DNA of 39,360 nt, taken from contig NZ_JBDLLU010000015.1 in the NCBI RefSeq assembly GCF_039749495.1, forward strand, positions 1-39,360, in the 5' to 3' direction. Origin of the DNA: Dehalogenimonas sp. THU2 (GTDB taxonomy: Bacteria; Chloroflexota; Dehalococcoidia; Dehalococcoidales; Dehalococcoidaceae). Position numbers and translations under genes: made by a program. The notes beneath the pieces were generated by a model, which saw only the letters and a list, made by a program, of their open reading frames with translations, ran no database searches and was not told the origin of the DNA. The stretch's first letter is position 1. Each line of letters starts with the position of its first letter. Below are positions 31,627-39,320 of the stretch, piece after piece.

Positions 31627-32256
31627 TTATTCGTCCTCCAGCGCCATCAAGGTGATAACGATAGTTGATTCCGTTGGCTGGACTCCAGCGAATTCCGGAT
31701 CATACACGTTAAAAATTTTAGTCTGAACTGAGTCTATGGTGGACGTCAGATAGTCCTGAATCAGCGCTGTGGTTTCCAGACTGCCGATGAAGCTGTTGAT
31801 ACTGTTGATATGCCCGATAATCTTGATCGTCATGGTGGTGCTCTGGTATTTAATTTTCTCGATTGTTACTATCGAGAAATCAGTTGCTTGGAACTCAACC
31901 AGATTGAGAGAGTGAACGGCGGCGCGGACGAATAATTGAGTACCGTAATCAATCGTTTGGACAGCGGCCGGATGGATCGGTTGGGGGAATTTTGCGATGA
32001 ATTCATCCAGGGCAGCCTGGGCGGCGGCCATACGTGCATGAGTTTCCGCCAGTTTTGTCTCTGCCGCGGCAAGTTCATTTTCAGCGTTGGTCACGCCGCT
32101 CTGAGCGATCGGCAACAAAGCCTGGGTGGTCTCCAAGCTGTTGTTCAATTGGGCTTCCCGGTCCCGTTCATCCTGCCAGAGCATGAACAGCACCACGGCG
32201 CCGATGGCAATAATACCTAAGAAGAGGGTGATAATTGCTGCCTTACCGATCTTCAT
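31627..32256 (-). CDS. PilO-like type IV pilus assembly protein
   Basis: The 209-residue protein has an N-terminal membrane helix (about 6-27), a long coiled coil (about 33-93; DREAQLNNSLETTQALL, ELAAAETKLAETHARMAAAQAALDEF) and a C-terminal ferredoxin-like fold (about 100-209). This is the PilO arrangement: it dimerises with PilN in the periplasmic-side space and sets the alignment platform. Sequence identity of PilO proteins is low, so the assignment relies on architecture and position just before the PilM-PilN gene. Confidence 0.82.
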   Translation of the reverse strand: MKIGKAAIITLFLGIIAIGAVVLFMLWQDERDREAQLNNSLETTQALLPIAQSGVTNAENELAAAETKLAETHARMAAAQAALDEFIAKFPQPIHPAAVQTIDYGTQLFVRAAVHSLNLVEFQATDFSIVTIEKIKYQSTTMTIKIIGHINSINSFIGSLETTALIQDYLTSTIDSVQTKIFNVYDPEFAGVQPTESTIVITLMALEDE

Positions 32257-32286
32257 GCGGTCTCCTTTTCCTCAGATTTAACTAAT

Positions 32287-33399
32287 TTAGGCGTATTCAT
32301 ATGAAATGATGGCCCAGTATTGATTATTTGGGTCTGGAAGAATGAGTGGAAAATCCGTGTCAAGGTCTGTGTGAACGATATTGACTTCCTGACTAATATG
32401 AATTTCAACTTCTACATTGCCTGCCAAAGAACCATAAAAGTCTCCGTTGGGGTAAAATTTGATTGTACCAGAAAGAGACATTAGAAAAACGAAGTCATCG
32501 GGATTTGTTGAAGCTTTTGGTTTATAATCAACATTACCCAACGCGATGATAGCGCCCTGACCGATAATGGTTGCTCTTGAGTCTATGGTTACACTGCCTT
32601 CGACAAATATGGTTTGATAATTGAGGTCCAACACAAAGTCTTTATTTGTGGATGCGATTTGAAGGTCATTTTTGACGTAAATCGTACCGGTCAACTTCGT
32701 TTCGGCACCTAAAGTCCCACTAATAATATCGAGGTCTCCGTCTTGATATCTCGGACCGATGCCCTCACCCAGATTCAATTCGTCAACTTCAATCGTTTCG
32801 TCTCCGAGAAACGTATAATCTTTAGTCAGGTCATAGAAAAAGCTGGTCATGATTCCGCTACCGGGCCACTGTTCTTGAGGTACTATCTTTACATCGCCAT
32901 CAATATTGAGATTGCTGTCGTTGCCTAACGTAGTAATAACTTGGGTGCTAGTAATCGCGTTATTTAGAAAGTCAGAAAAATCTACGCTTGAAACCATACT
33001 TTTCACTAGCAAAGTAGAATCGCCTTCTGTAACTGAAGACGTAACCAAATACAAAGCTTCGTCCATCCACGTTATTGAAAAGCCTACGTCAAACCCTCCG
33101 AAAAGGAATGGTTCACTAGTAAAGATTAAAGGGTTTGGTGTTACGGGGTATTCTTCAGTCGTTTTAGGTAAACCCGGGATATCTTCTCGAATCATCCATA
33201 CCGCCCGTTCAAAACCAGCATCGGCAGCATAGTTTAATTCTACTTGCTGTTCTGTCTGCCGGGCAATGATCACGCCAGAACCTATCAACGACAGCATAGG
33301 GGCAATAATTAAGCTACCGACAGCAAGCATGATCATCGCAAGAATCAAGGCTTGGCCTTTTTCCTTCTTCATGATTGCTTTAAATAATGCGATATTCAT
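32287..33399 (-). CDS. PilX-like pilus assembly protein with beta-solenoid domain
   Basis: The 370-residue protein starts with a short basic segment, then KKEKGQALILAMIMLAVGSLIIAPMLSLIGS (about 11-41), the QALIL-type hydrophobic N-terminus seen in PilX-like pilus proteins; a cleavable G-F/E prepilin site is not clear. The body is beta-rich and contains ISGTLGAETKLTGTIYVKNDLQIAS...TIFVEGSVTIDSRATIIGQGAIIALGNV (about 225-292), which looks like a right-handed beta-solenoid, a bactofilin- or DUF7305-like part. It may be a pilus-tip or adhesion factor; this is inference. AAGGA seven bases before ATG 33399 supports the start. The gene is noticeably A+T-richer than its neighbours. Confidence 0.72.
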   Translation of the reverse strand: MNIALFKAIMKKEKGQALILAMIMLAVGSLIIAPMLSLIGSGVIIARQTEQQVELNYAADAGFERAVWMIREDIPGLPKTTEEYPVTPNPLIFTSEPFLFGGFDVGFSITWMDEALYLVTSSVTEGDSTLLVKSMVSSVDFSDFLNNAITSTQVITTLGNDSNLNIDGDVKIVPQEQWPGSGIMTSFFYDLTKDYTFLGDETIEVDELNLGEGIGPRYQDGDLDIISGTLGAETKLTGTIYVKNDLQIASTNKDFVLDLNYQTIFVEGSVTIDSRATIIGQGAIIALGNVDYKPKASTNPDDFVFLMSLSGTIKFYPNGDFYGSLAGNVEVEIHISQEVNIVHTDLDTDFPLILPDPNNQYWAIISYEYA

Positions 33400-33436
33400 G
33401 TCAATGTCCTTTTGGGTATCCTGTTCGACGTAGTCT

Positions 33437-33928
33437 TTAACTTACCCTGGGAGTAATTTGATACAAGCGAAATGCTGTCCTTTCTCCTACTGTGGCGGTC
33501 ACGTTTAGCTCGTTGGTTGAAGAATAGGTGACATTACTGATAAACGAAGCCACTGATATTGTCAATGGGGCCACAGCATCGTCAACATAATCGTGCCGTA
33601 ATATGACACCGGTTTCGGTCAGTTCATAAACCACTATGTGTTTATTACCACCCTGGCCTGAATAATCCCACTGCAAGGTCAAAGGGAAACCTGTCCCAAC
33701 GCTAACGTCTCTGAATTGAGATTGAAGGACATCTTGATTGAGCCATTGACCGAGATTTTGGACCTGCCGAATAGCAATGGTTTCATCTTGTGTAATCCGG
33801 TTTACGGAAAATATTTGATATATACCGGTGGATAAGGCGCCGGTTATAAGAACAAGAATAGCCATGGCGACAAGTACTTCGACAAAAGTGAATCCGGTCT
33901 GCCCCTTTTTTAGTAATATTTTAATCAT
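33437..33928 (-). CDS. Type IV prepilin-like minor pilin (PilW/GspJ-type)
   Basis: The 163-residue protein carries a class III signal: basic leader MIKILLKKGQTG followed by FTFVEVLVAMAILVLITGAL, with Phe after the conserved Gly12 and Glu at mature position 5, the prepilin peptidase cleavage and N-methylation site. The hydrophobic helix (about 13-35) is followed by a beta-rich globular domain with two short stretches like QWDYSGQG and ETGVILRHDYVDD. The context (between pilX-like and pilV-like genes) suggests a minor pilin that primes assembly. The start overlaps the upstream gene's stop by four bases (ATGA). Confidence 0.82.
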   Translation of the reverse strand: MIKILLKKGQTGFTFVEVLVAMAILVLITGALSTGIYQIFSVNRITQDETIAIRQVQNLGQWLNQDVLQSQFRDVSVGTGFPLTLQWDYSGQGGNKHIVVYELTETGVILRHDYVDDAVAPLTISVASFISNVTYSSTNELNVTATVGERTAFRLYQITPRVS

Positions 33929-34395
33929 CGATCTACCAGATAATCTTCCAAGATTAAGATTATTTCATTTTTATAAGAAATGGTAATGGTTATTGATTGG
34001 ATACCATTGTCAATGTTGCTCGGATTGGATGGTATCAATTCGTACTGGAGAGTGTCCTCATCGAGTACATTCCGTGATAATCTGATTGCATCAGTTTCAA
34101 TCATGAAATTTGGCGGTAAAACGATATCCGGACTGGTGGAATATTTTAAGGTTACGCTATCCACATCATATGGGCTTATAGCATCATAGGTATTTGGTCT
34201 TTTCAGGTATTCTATCTGGCTTCTGCCAATGCTTTCTGCAGTAGTTCTCAAATTTGCAAGCTCAGTGGCTTTTATACCGGTATACAGAGCTCCAAGAAAG
34301 GCACTGCCAATGATGACTAAAATTGCCATGGCAATGATCACTTCAATCAGGCTGAAGCCGTTCTTCTTCAATTTTATTTTATTTACGGCGGCCAT
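33925..34395 (-). CDS. Type IV prepilin-like minor pilin (PilV/GspI-type)
   Basis: The 156-residue protein has a basic leader MAAVNKIKLKKNG and then the class III signal FSLIEVIIAMAILVIIGSAF, with cleavage expected after Gly13 and Glu at mature position 5. After the hydrophobic helix come LGALYTGIKATELANLRTTAESIGRSQIEYLK and a beta-rich C-terminal domain. It is shorter than major pilins carrying a Cys pair; none is present, so a minor pilin is more likely. Its stop overlaps the next pilin gene by four bases. It is A+T-rich in composition. Confidence 0.82.
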   Translation of the reverse strand: MAAVNKIKLKKNGFSLIEVIIAMAILVIIGSAFLGALYTGIKATELANLRTTAESIGRSQIEYLKRPNTYDAISPYDVDSVTLKYSTSPDIVLPPNFMIETDAIRLSRNVLDEDTLQYELIPSNPSNIDNGIQSITITISYKNEIILILEDYLVDR

Positions 34396-34413
34396 TGTGG
34401 GCCTCTTGCCTTT

Positions 34414-34429
34414 CCGCCTCAGGAGGCGG
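34414..34429. repeat. Short hairpin between pilC and minor pilin genes
   Basis: CCGCCTC-AG-GAGGCGG lies in the 46-base gap between pilC and the pilV-like gene. The loop is very short, so the real stem is probably the outer CCGCCT/AGGCGG. It has no T-run and may aid mRNA processing; function is a guess. Confidence 0.4.
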
Positions 34430-34441
34430 TCATATTATCTA

Positions 34442-35647
34442 CTAAAGTTGCCCATACATAGAGTACATGGAGGATACCAGCGCCACGGCGATGAAGGCGA
34501 CGATGATGCCGATGATAACGGTCATGGCGGGCTGGACGAGGTCGATAGCGCCTTTGATGCGGTCGTCGGCTTCCATGTCGTAGGTGTGGGCGACGGTGGC
34601 CAGGGTGTCGTCCAGTTTACCGGTTTCTTCACCGACGCCGACCATCTGTACCATCATGGGCAGGAAGACCTTGCGCCGGGACATGGGGCCGGAGATGCCC
34701 TCGCCGCGGATAAGCTCCTGCTGTACTTCTCCGAGCGCCTCACCCACTATCTTGTTGGAGGTGGCGTTCTGAGCCTGGATCATAATCTCCGGCAGCGGCA
34801 GGCCGGCCTTGAAGAGGAGGGAAATGGTCTGGGAGGCGCGTGACAGGTCCGAGAGCTGGATGATGCGGCCGATCACCGGGGCCTTGAGCATGGCCTTGTC
34901 GATGGCATATCTGCCCTTGGGGGTGCGCCCCCAGGCGATGGTGCCGACAATACCCAATACCAGACCGCCCAGGACGAAAACGCCGTAACTGGTGGAAAAG
35001 TCAGTTACCGCGATGAGAACCTTGGTGGCGGTGGGCAGTTCCGTGCCGAGCTGCCGGTAAAGGTCTGTGAAAGTGGGCAGCACGAAGATCATCAGGATTG
35101 AGATAACGAGCACGGCCACCACGGCTACCACAGTAGGGTAGGTCATGGCGCTCTTGAGTTTTTTCTGGGTCTCGTTCATACGCGACAGGAAGTCCGCCAT
35201 ATTGCGGAGCACCGTCTCCAGGTTACCGCCCTGTTCACCGGCGGACAGGACGCGGTGGAAAAGGGGCGAAAACACCTTGGGGTGCTTGCTCATGGCGCCG
35301 GACAGGGATGTGCCACCGCGGATGTCATTGGCGACGGCGCCCAGGGTGCCGCGGAAGGTCTTGTTGGTGGTCTGATCCTGAAGGAGCTCCAGAGCGGTCA
35401 CGATGTCCGTGCCGGATTCCAGGAGCAGAGCCAATTGGCGGGAGAAAAGGATAATCTCACCCAGTTTCACCTTGGGAGTGAACATGCTGGAACCGCTGGC
35501 GGCGAAAAGCTTGGACTGCGCCTTCAGGGAGAGCACCTGGAAGCCGTTATGGGCCAGGAGCTTGGCGGCGGACTCCTTGTCCATGGCGGCCATCTTGCCC
35601 TGTACCAATTTTCTTTCCTGATTGTAGGCGACGTACGCGAAGTTCAT
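34442..35647 (-). CDS. pilC: Type IV pilus inner-membrane platform protein PilC (GspF family)
   Basis: PilC is the polytopic core on which PilB and PilT act to assemble or remove pilins. The 401-residue protein has two tandem T2SSF domains (about 70-195 and 270-395), each with the LEELSxxGT/SGTDIVTALELL and GLPLPEIMIQAQN-type helical bundle, and three membrane segments (about 170-195, 215-240 and 375-398). The N-terminus is MNFAYVAYNQERKLVQGKMAAMDKESAAKLL, the usual opening. AGGA lies six bases before ATG 35647. It lies 241 bases downstream of pilB, with its own possible promoter. Confidence 0.94.
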   Translation of the reverse strand: MNFAYVAYNQERKLVQGKMAAMDKESAAKLLAHNGFQVLSLKAQSKLFAASGSSMFTPKVKLGEIILFSRQLALLLESGTDIVTALELLQDQTTNKTFRGTLGAVANDIRGGTSLSGAMSKHPKVFSPLFHRVLSAGEQGGNLETVLRNMADFLSRMNETQKKLKSAMTYPTVVAVVAVLVISILMIFVLPTFTDLYRQLGTELPTATKVLIAVTDFSTSYGVFVLGGLVLGIVGTIAWGRTPKGRYAIDKAMLKAPVIGRIIQLSDLSRASQTISLLFKAGLPLPEIMIQAQNATSNKIVGEALGEVQQELIRGEGISGPMSRRKVFLPMMVQMVGVGEETGKLDDTLATVAHTYDMEADDRIKGAIDLVQPAMTVIIGIIVAFIAVALVSSMYSMYGQL

Positions 35648-35888
35648 GAGAAATCCTCAGCTATAATACGAATCCTAATATCTCATTTTCAAGTCTACAG
35701 TGTTAAATACCGAAATCAAAATAACCCAAAAAGGCCGGGTTCATGGGGTTGTTTGGAACATAATTACGCATTTTAAAACCTATCCCGCTTCAGTGAACCC
35801 TTTGATGCGATTTTAGGACATCTCTTCCTTTAATTTAATTATACATCGCAATGCAATAGGCCAATAGTATCAATACTACCCAACCGTA
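35648..35888. other. 241-bp gap between pilB and pilC
   Basis: No gene is apparent. The text is A+T-rich and includes AATCCTAATATC-type words at 35651-35697. A promoter-like pair for pilC is seen (next entry). A major pilin gene, which could be expected in such a gap, is absent. Confidence 0.45.
35663..35692 (-). promoter_or_regulatory. Possible pilC promoter
   Basis: TTGAAA (35692-35687) and TATTAT (35668-35663) lie 18 bp apart on the minus strand, each one base from consensus. The -10 is only 15 bases before ATG 35647, so the leader would be very short. Confidence 0.5.
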
Positions 35889-38285
35889 CTAGAACCGTTC
35901 CTCCGGTGAATAAGCGTTCTTCAGTACCTCCGATGGTGTGGTGATGCCTTCCTTCACTTTAAGCATGCCGTCCCGGAGCATGGTGGTCATGCCTTCACGG
36001 ATGGACTGGGCGCGGATGTCTCCGGCGCCGGCGTTGTCAAGGAGCATACGTTTCAGGGTTTCCGAAAAATACATGATCTCATACATACCCACCCGGCCGA
36101 GGTAGCCTGTATAGGCGCAGGATTTGCAGCCGGTGCCGTAGGTGAATTTCACCTTTTTCTCACCGGTCTCTCGCTCATAGGCCACCTGCTCGATGACCGG
36201 GGCTTCCACCTGGTGGTTGCAATAGGGGCAGATGCGGCGGACCATGCGCTGGGCTACCACGCCAATGACGGCGGAGGCTATCAGGAAGGGCTCCACACCG
36301 AGGTCCAGCATGCGGAAAAGGACGCCGACCGTATCGTTGGCGTGAATGGACGATAGCATCAAGTGGCCGGTCAGGGCGGCCTGGACGCCGATGTTGGCGG
36401 TCTCCGCATCCCGGATCTCACCGACCATGATCACATCCGGATCCAGGCGCAGAATGGAGCGCAGGCCGGAGGCGAAGGTTATGCCAGCCTGGACGTTGAC
36501 CTGGATCTGGTTGATGTCTTTGAAGCGGTATTCCGCCGGGTCCTCGATGGTGATGACGTTTCGCGACTTGGTATCGATGGTCGATAAAGAAGCGTACAGG
36601 GTGGTGGTCTTGCCGGCGCCGGTGGGGCCGGAAACCAGGATCATGCCGTAGGGGACTCTAAGCATGCTTTCATATCTGGCCAGAGACTCCGGATTGAATC
36701 CGAGTTGCGGCAGTTCCAGCAGACCGCGGGACTTGTCCAGGAGGCGGAGAACCGACATCTCGCCGTGGACAGTGGGGGCGGTGGCGACGCGGATATCGAT
36801 GCTGCGGCCGCCGGCGTTGATAGAGAACTGGCCGTCCTGTGCGTGGTGATGGTCGGCGATATTGAGCGAGGATAAAATCTTGACGCGCGAGATGATGGCG
36901 CGCTGCACGCTGATCGGCAGGCTCATCATTTCCTGGAGGCTGCCGTCGATACGGAAGCGGACCCGGAGACGTTCCTCATCCGGCTCCAGGTGAATATCCG
37001 AGGCGCGGGCCTTGACCGCTTCCTCGATGATGAGGTTGAGGGCCTGCGCCAGCGGTGCGTCCAACGCGGCGTCGGTAGCCAGGCTTTCATCCGTGGCGTC
37101 GGCGTAAACGGAGACCCGGGAGAGGAACTTGTCCACCTCGCCGTAGCCTTTATAGTTGAAATCGATGGCTTCACGCAGTTCCCGCTCATCGGCGGGCAGC
37201 GCCTTGATCCGGCGTTTGGAGTAGGCGGTAAGAGCCTCCAGCGCCATGATGTCCGACGGGTTGGACATGGCCACTTCCAGGGTGTTGCCGGAAAGTCTCA
37301 CCGGTATGGCACTATACCGGCGGGCCATGACCTCCGGGATCAGTTTCAAGGCTTCATTCGTGGGTAGTTGCCGGAGCTCCCCACCGAGTTTGCCGTTATC
37401 CCCGGTTTTGACCTCCGTGGCGACTGGTTTTGCCGGTGCGGAGGCGGTCGCCGCCGGGGGTGCGGGTGCTGCTTTAACCTCGGGTTTGATCTCTTCCTTG
37501 ATCTCGGGTTTTTTCTCGATTTTCACCTCGGCTTCAGGCGGTGAAGACAGTTCGATGACCTTGATCTTCTGGCTCTCAGCGAACTTGACGGCCTCGCCGG
37601 AAAGCAGGGCGGATGTGGCGATGAACTTAGAGGAGATGCGGGCGTCGTAAGCCTTGGTGTCGAAAAGGGCCACGTCCTCCAGGCTGACGACCTCCCGGTC
37701 ATCGACGACATCTATGCCCAGGTTATGTTCCTGGGTGCCATTCTGCCGGGCGACCAGATCGAAGGTATGCTGGATGCCGCTGCGGCCGGTGAGCCGCGCG
37801 TTTTCTTCCACCAGGTAGCCGGTTTTTTTAAGCGATGCGATCAAATCCGCTTTATCGGTGAACTTGAGGGGCTGATCCAGCGCCGGGGTTTCGGCGGGGG
37901 ACGGTTCGTCCTGGGCGAAGAGAGCCTGTAGGGAAGCCTCATCGAAGATCTGGACCTTCTGGCTTTCGGCGAACTCCTGGGCGGTTTTAGCCAGGTGGGA
38001 GGGTAAAATGACCACCCGTTCGGTGATGCCGGCGTCATATGTTTTATTTGCAAAGGCGAAGATGGCCGATTCTGTGGCCGCCTGATCCGGCATATCGGAT
38101 AATACGGAGAAAGCCAGGGTGCGCTGGGCGAATCCGTCGTCCCGGCGCGACAGCAGGTCGAAGCTGTGTTCCAGACCGGAACGGCCCTTGAGGACGGCCG
38201 TTTCCGTCACGTCGTAGCCCTGGCCACGGAGGTATGCGGCCAGGCGGGAGGCTATTCCCTTGTTTTCAGAAGTGACGGCTGGCAT
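35889..38285 (-). CDS. pilB: Type IV pilus extension ATPase PilB with two N-terminal Mrr-like repeats
   Basis: The 798-residue protein is longer than usual PilB (about 560). Its C-terminal half is standard: an MshEN-like domain (about 305-385, LPTNEALKLIPEVMARRYSAIPV), then Walker A GPTGAGKT (553-560), Asp box TIEDPAEYRF, Walker B DPDVIMVGEIRDAET and a four-cysteine zinc site (Cys686, 689, 720, 723). It powers pilus extension. Residues 11-123 and 145-248 are two copies of a domain sharing GRSGxxHxFDL, TKxYDAxI/KxYDAGI and the AxxFAESQKI end. This fold pattern resembles Mrr-type restriction endonucleases; the downstream acidic/lysine catalytic pair is absent. A Lys/Glu and Ala/Pro-rich linker follows (about 250-300). 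GGAG precedes ATG 38285. Confidence 0.93.
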   Translation of the reverse strand: MPAVTSENKGIASRLAAYLRGQGYDVTETAVLKGRSGLEHSFDLLSRRDDGFAQRTLAFSVLSDMPDQAATESAIFAFANKTYDAGITERVVILPSHLAKTAQEFAESQKVQIFDEASLQALFAQDEPSPAETPALDQPLKFTDKADLIASLKKTGYLVEENARLTGRSGIQHTFDLVARQNGTQEHNLGIDVVDDREVVSLEDVALFDTKAYDARISSKFIATSALLSGEAVKFAESQKIKVIELSSPPEAEVKIEKKPEIKEEIKPEVKAAPAPPAATASAPAKPVATEVKTGDNGKLGGELRQLPTNEALKLIPEVMARRYSAIPVRLSGNTLEVAMSNPSDIMALEALTAYSKRRIKALPADERELREAIDFNYKGYGEVDKFLSRVSVYADATDESLATDAALDAPLAQALNLIIEEAVKARASDIHLEPDEERLRVRFRIDGSLQEMMSLPISVQRAIISRVKILSSLNIADHHHAQDGQFSINAGGRSIDIRVATAPTVHGEMSVLRLLDKSRGLLELPQLGFNPESLARYESMLRVPYGMILVSGPTGAGKTTTLYASLSTIDTKSRNVITIEDPAEYRFKDINQIQVNVQAGITFASGLRSILRLDPDVIMVGEIRDAETANIGVQAALTGHLMLSSIHANDTVGVLFRMLDLGVEPFLIASAVIGVVAQRMVRRICPYCNHQVEAPVIEQVAYERETGEKKVKFTYGTGCKSCAYTGYLGRVGMYEIMYFSETLKRMLLDNAGAGDIRAQSIREGMTTMLRDGMLKVKEGITTPSEVLKNAYSPEERF

Positions 38286-38367
38286 CAGTTTTTCTCCAAA
38301 TCAAAGCTGATTAAACAGACAGTATACGACATGTAAGCACCAATATCATTATATTAAATAGCGTTAT

Positions 38368-39069
38368 TTAGTTGTTGGTTTCTATTCCGGTATCCCGGCC
38401 TAACGGAATGTAGCCGCGGCGGATGGCCAGCACGGCGGCGTGGGCGCGGTCATTGGCGTTCAGCTTGCGCAGAATGGCCGAAATGTGGTTTTTGATGGTC
38501 TGCTCGGAGATCTTGAGCTCCGAGGCGATCTGCTTGTTGGTACGGCCTTCGGTGACGCGCATGAGGATCTGGCTTTCCCGCTGGGTAAGCGGCGTGACCA
38601 CGTCCAGGCCTTGATCTATCTCTCCCAGTTCCTTGAAATTGCTGAGTACCCGCTGGGCGATGCTGGGGCTTAGCAGGCTCTCGTTAATGGGATACTCACC
38701 GCGGGAGGCGCGCTGAATGATCTCCACCAGTTCCGCGGGTGTGGAGCTTTTCTTGAGGCAGGCCACGGCGGCGGTGCGGATGACATCGAAGAGTTCGGCG
38801 TCATTGGGATCCGGCGACAGGATGATGACGCGGGTGTTGGGGAAGAGGCGGACTATCTTGCGACCCAGATCCAGGCTGTTATGCGCGGTGAGGTCCGATC
38901 CCAGCAGGACTATCTCCGGCAGGGCGGCCTCGATCTTTTCCAGTGGGCCATCCGAGGGGTCGCACTCCATCACCTCGTATTCCGGCCGGTTCTCCAGGGC
39001 GTGAGCTACGCCGGACCGGAAAAAGGGCTGCTCGTCGCAGATCATGATCCTGGTCTTATTCATGCTCAT
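38368..39069 (-). CDS. NarL/LuxR-type response regulator with atypical receiver
   Basis: The 233-residue protein has an N-terminal receiver-like domain (about 5-125) and a C-terminal LuxR-type HTH (LTQRESQILMRVTEGRTNKQIASELKISEQTIKNHISAILRKL, about 160-203). In the receiver, Asp12-Glu13, Ser85 and Lys106 are kept, but alignment to NarL puts Gly57 (in VLLGSDL) where the phospho-acceptor Asp should be; the nearest acid, Asp59, is two residues away. It may therefore work without phosphorylation, as some atypical regulators do. GAGGAAG lies before ATG 39069. The start overlaps the stop of the upstream HTH gene by four bases, and the gene lies immediately before pilB, so a pilus role is likely but unproved. 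Confidence 0.9.
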   Translation of the reverse strand: MSMNKTRIMICDEQPFFRSGVAHALENRPEYEVMECDPSDGPLEKIEAALPEIVLLGSDLTAHNSLDLGRKIVRLFPNTRVIILSPDPNDAELFDVIRTAAVACLKKSSTPAELVEIIQRASRGEYPINESLLSPSIAQRVLSNFKELGEIDQGLDVVTPLTQRESQILMRVTEGRTNKQIASELKISEQTIKNHISAILRKLNANDRAHAAVLAIRRGYIPLGRDTGIETNN

Positions 39070-39314
39070 AGCGTTTCTTCCTCCAGTTCATCGGCGGGGT
39101 GAACCCCGTTACCCCGGGACTGGTGCCCGGACAGGAAGGCGTCTATGTCCTCGCGCCGGAAGCGGCGATCGCCGCGGGGACCCAGCTGATAGGACCTCAG
39201 CGTGCCCTGGTTGCTCCAGCGCCGGACGGTATTGATGTGAACGTTCAGGATCACAGCCACCTCCGAGGTGGTCAGCATCGGTGTAACCGCCGTTTGGTTC
39301 GTTGTCTGACCCAT
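39066..39314 (-). CDS. BldC/MerR-type small helix-turn-helix protein
   Basis: The 82-residue protein has one winged HTH of the MerR/excisionase class: LTTSEVAVILNVHINTVRRWSNQGTLRSYQLGPRGDRRFRREDIDAFL (about residues 14-61). The tail is short and acidic, with no effector domain, as in BldC. BldC-type proteins bind direct repeats in promoters; two TTACTA words 10 bp apart lie upstream at 39338-39353. The stop overlaps the response regulator start by four bases (ATGA). Weak ribosome site; TATAGT ends five bases before ATG 39314, so it could be leaderless. An in-frame ATG at 39278 is a less likely start. Confidence 0.88.
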   Translation of the reverse strand: MGQTTNQTAVTPMLTTSEVAVILNVHINTVRRWSNQGTLRSYQLGPRGDRRFRREDIDAFLSGHQSRGNGVHPADELEEETL

Positions 39315-39320
39315 ATCTGA

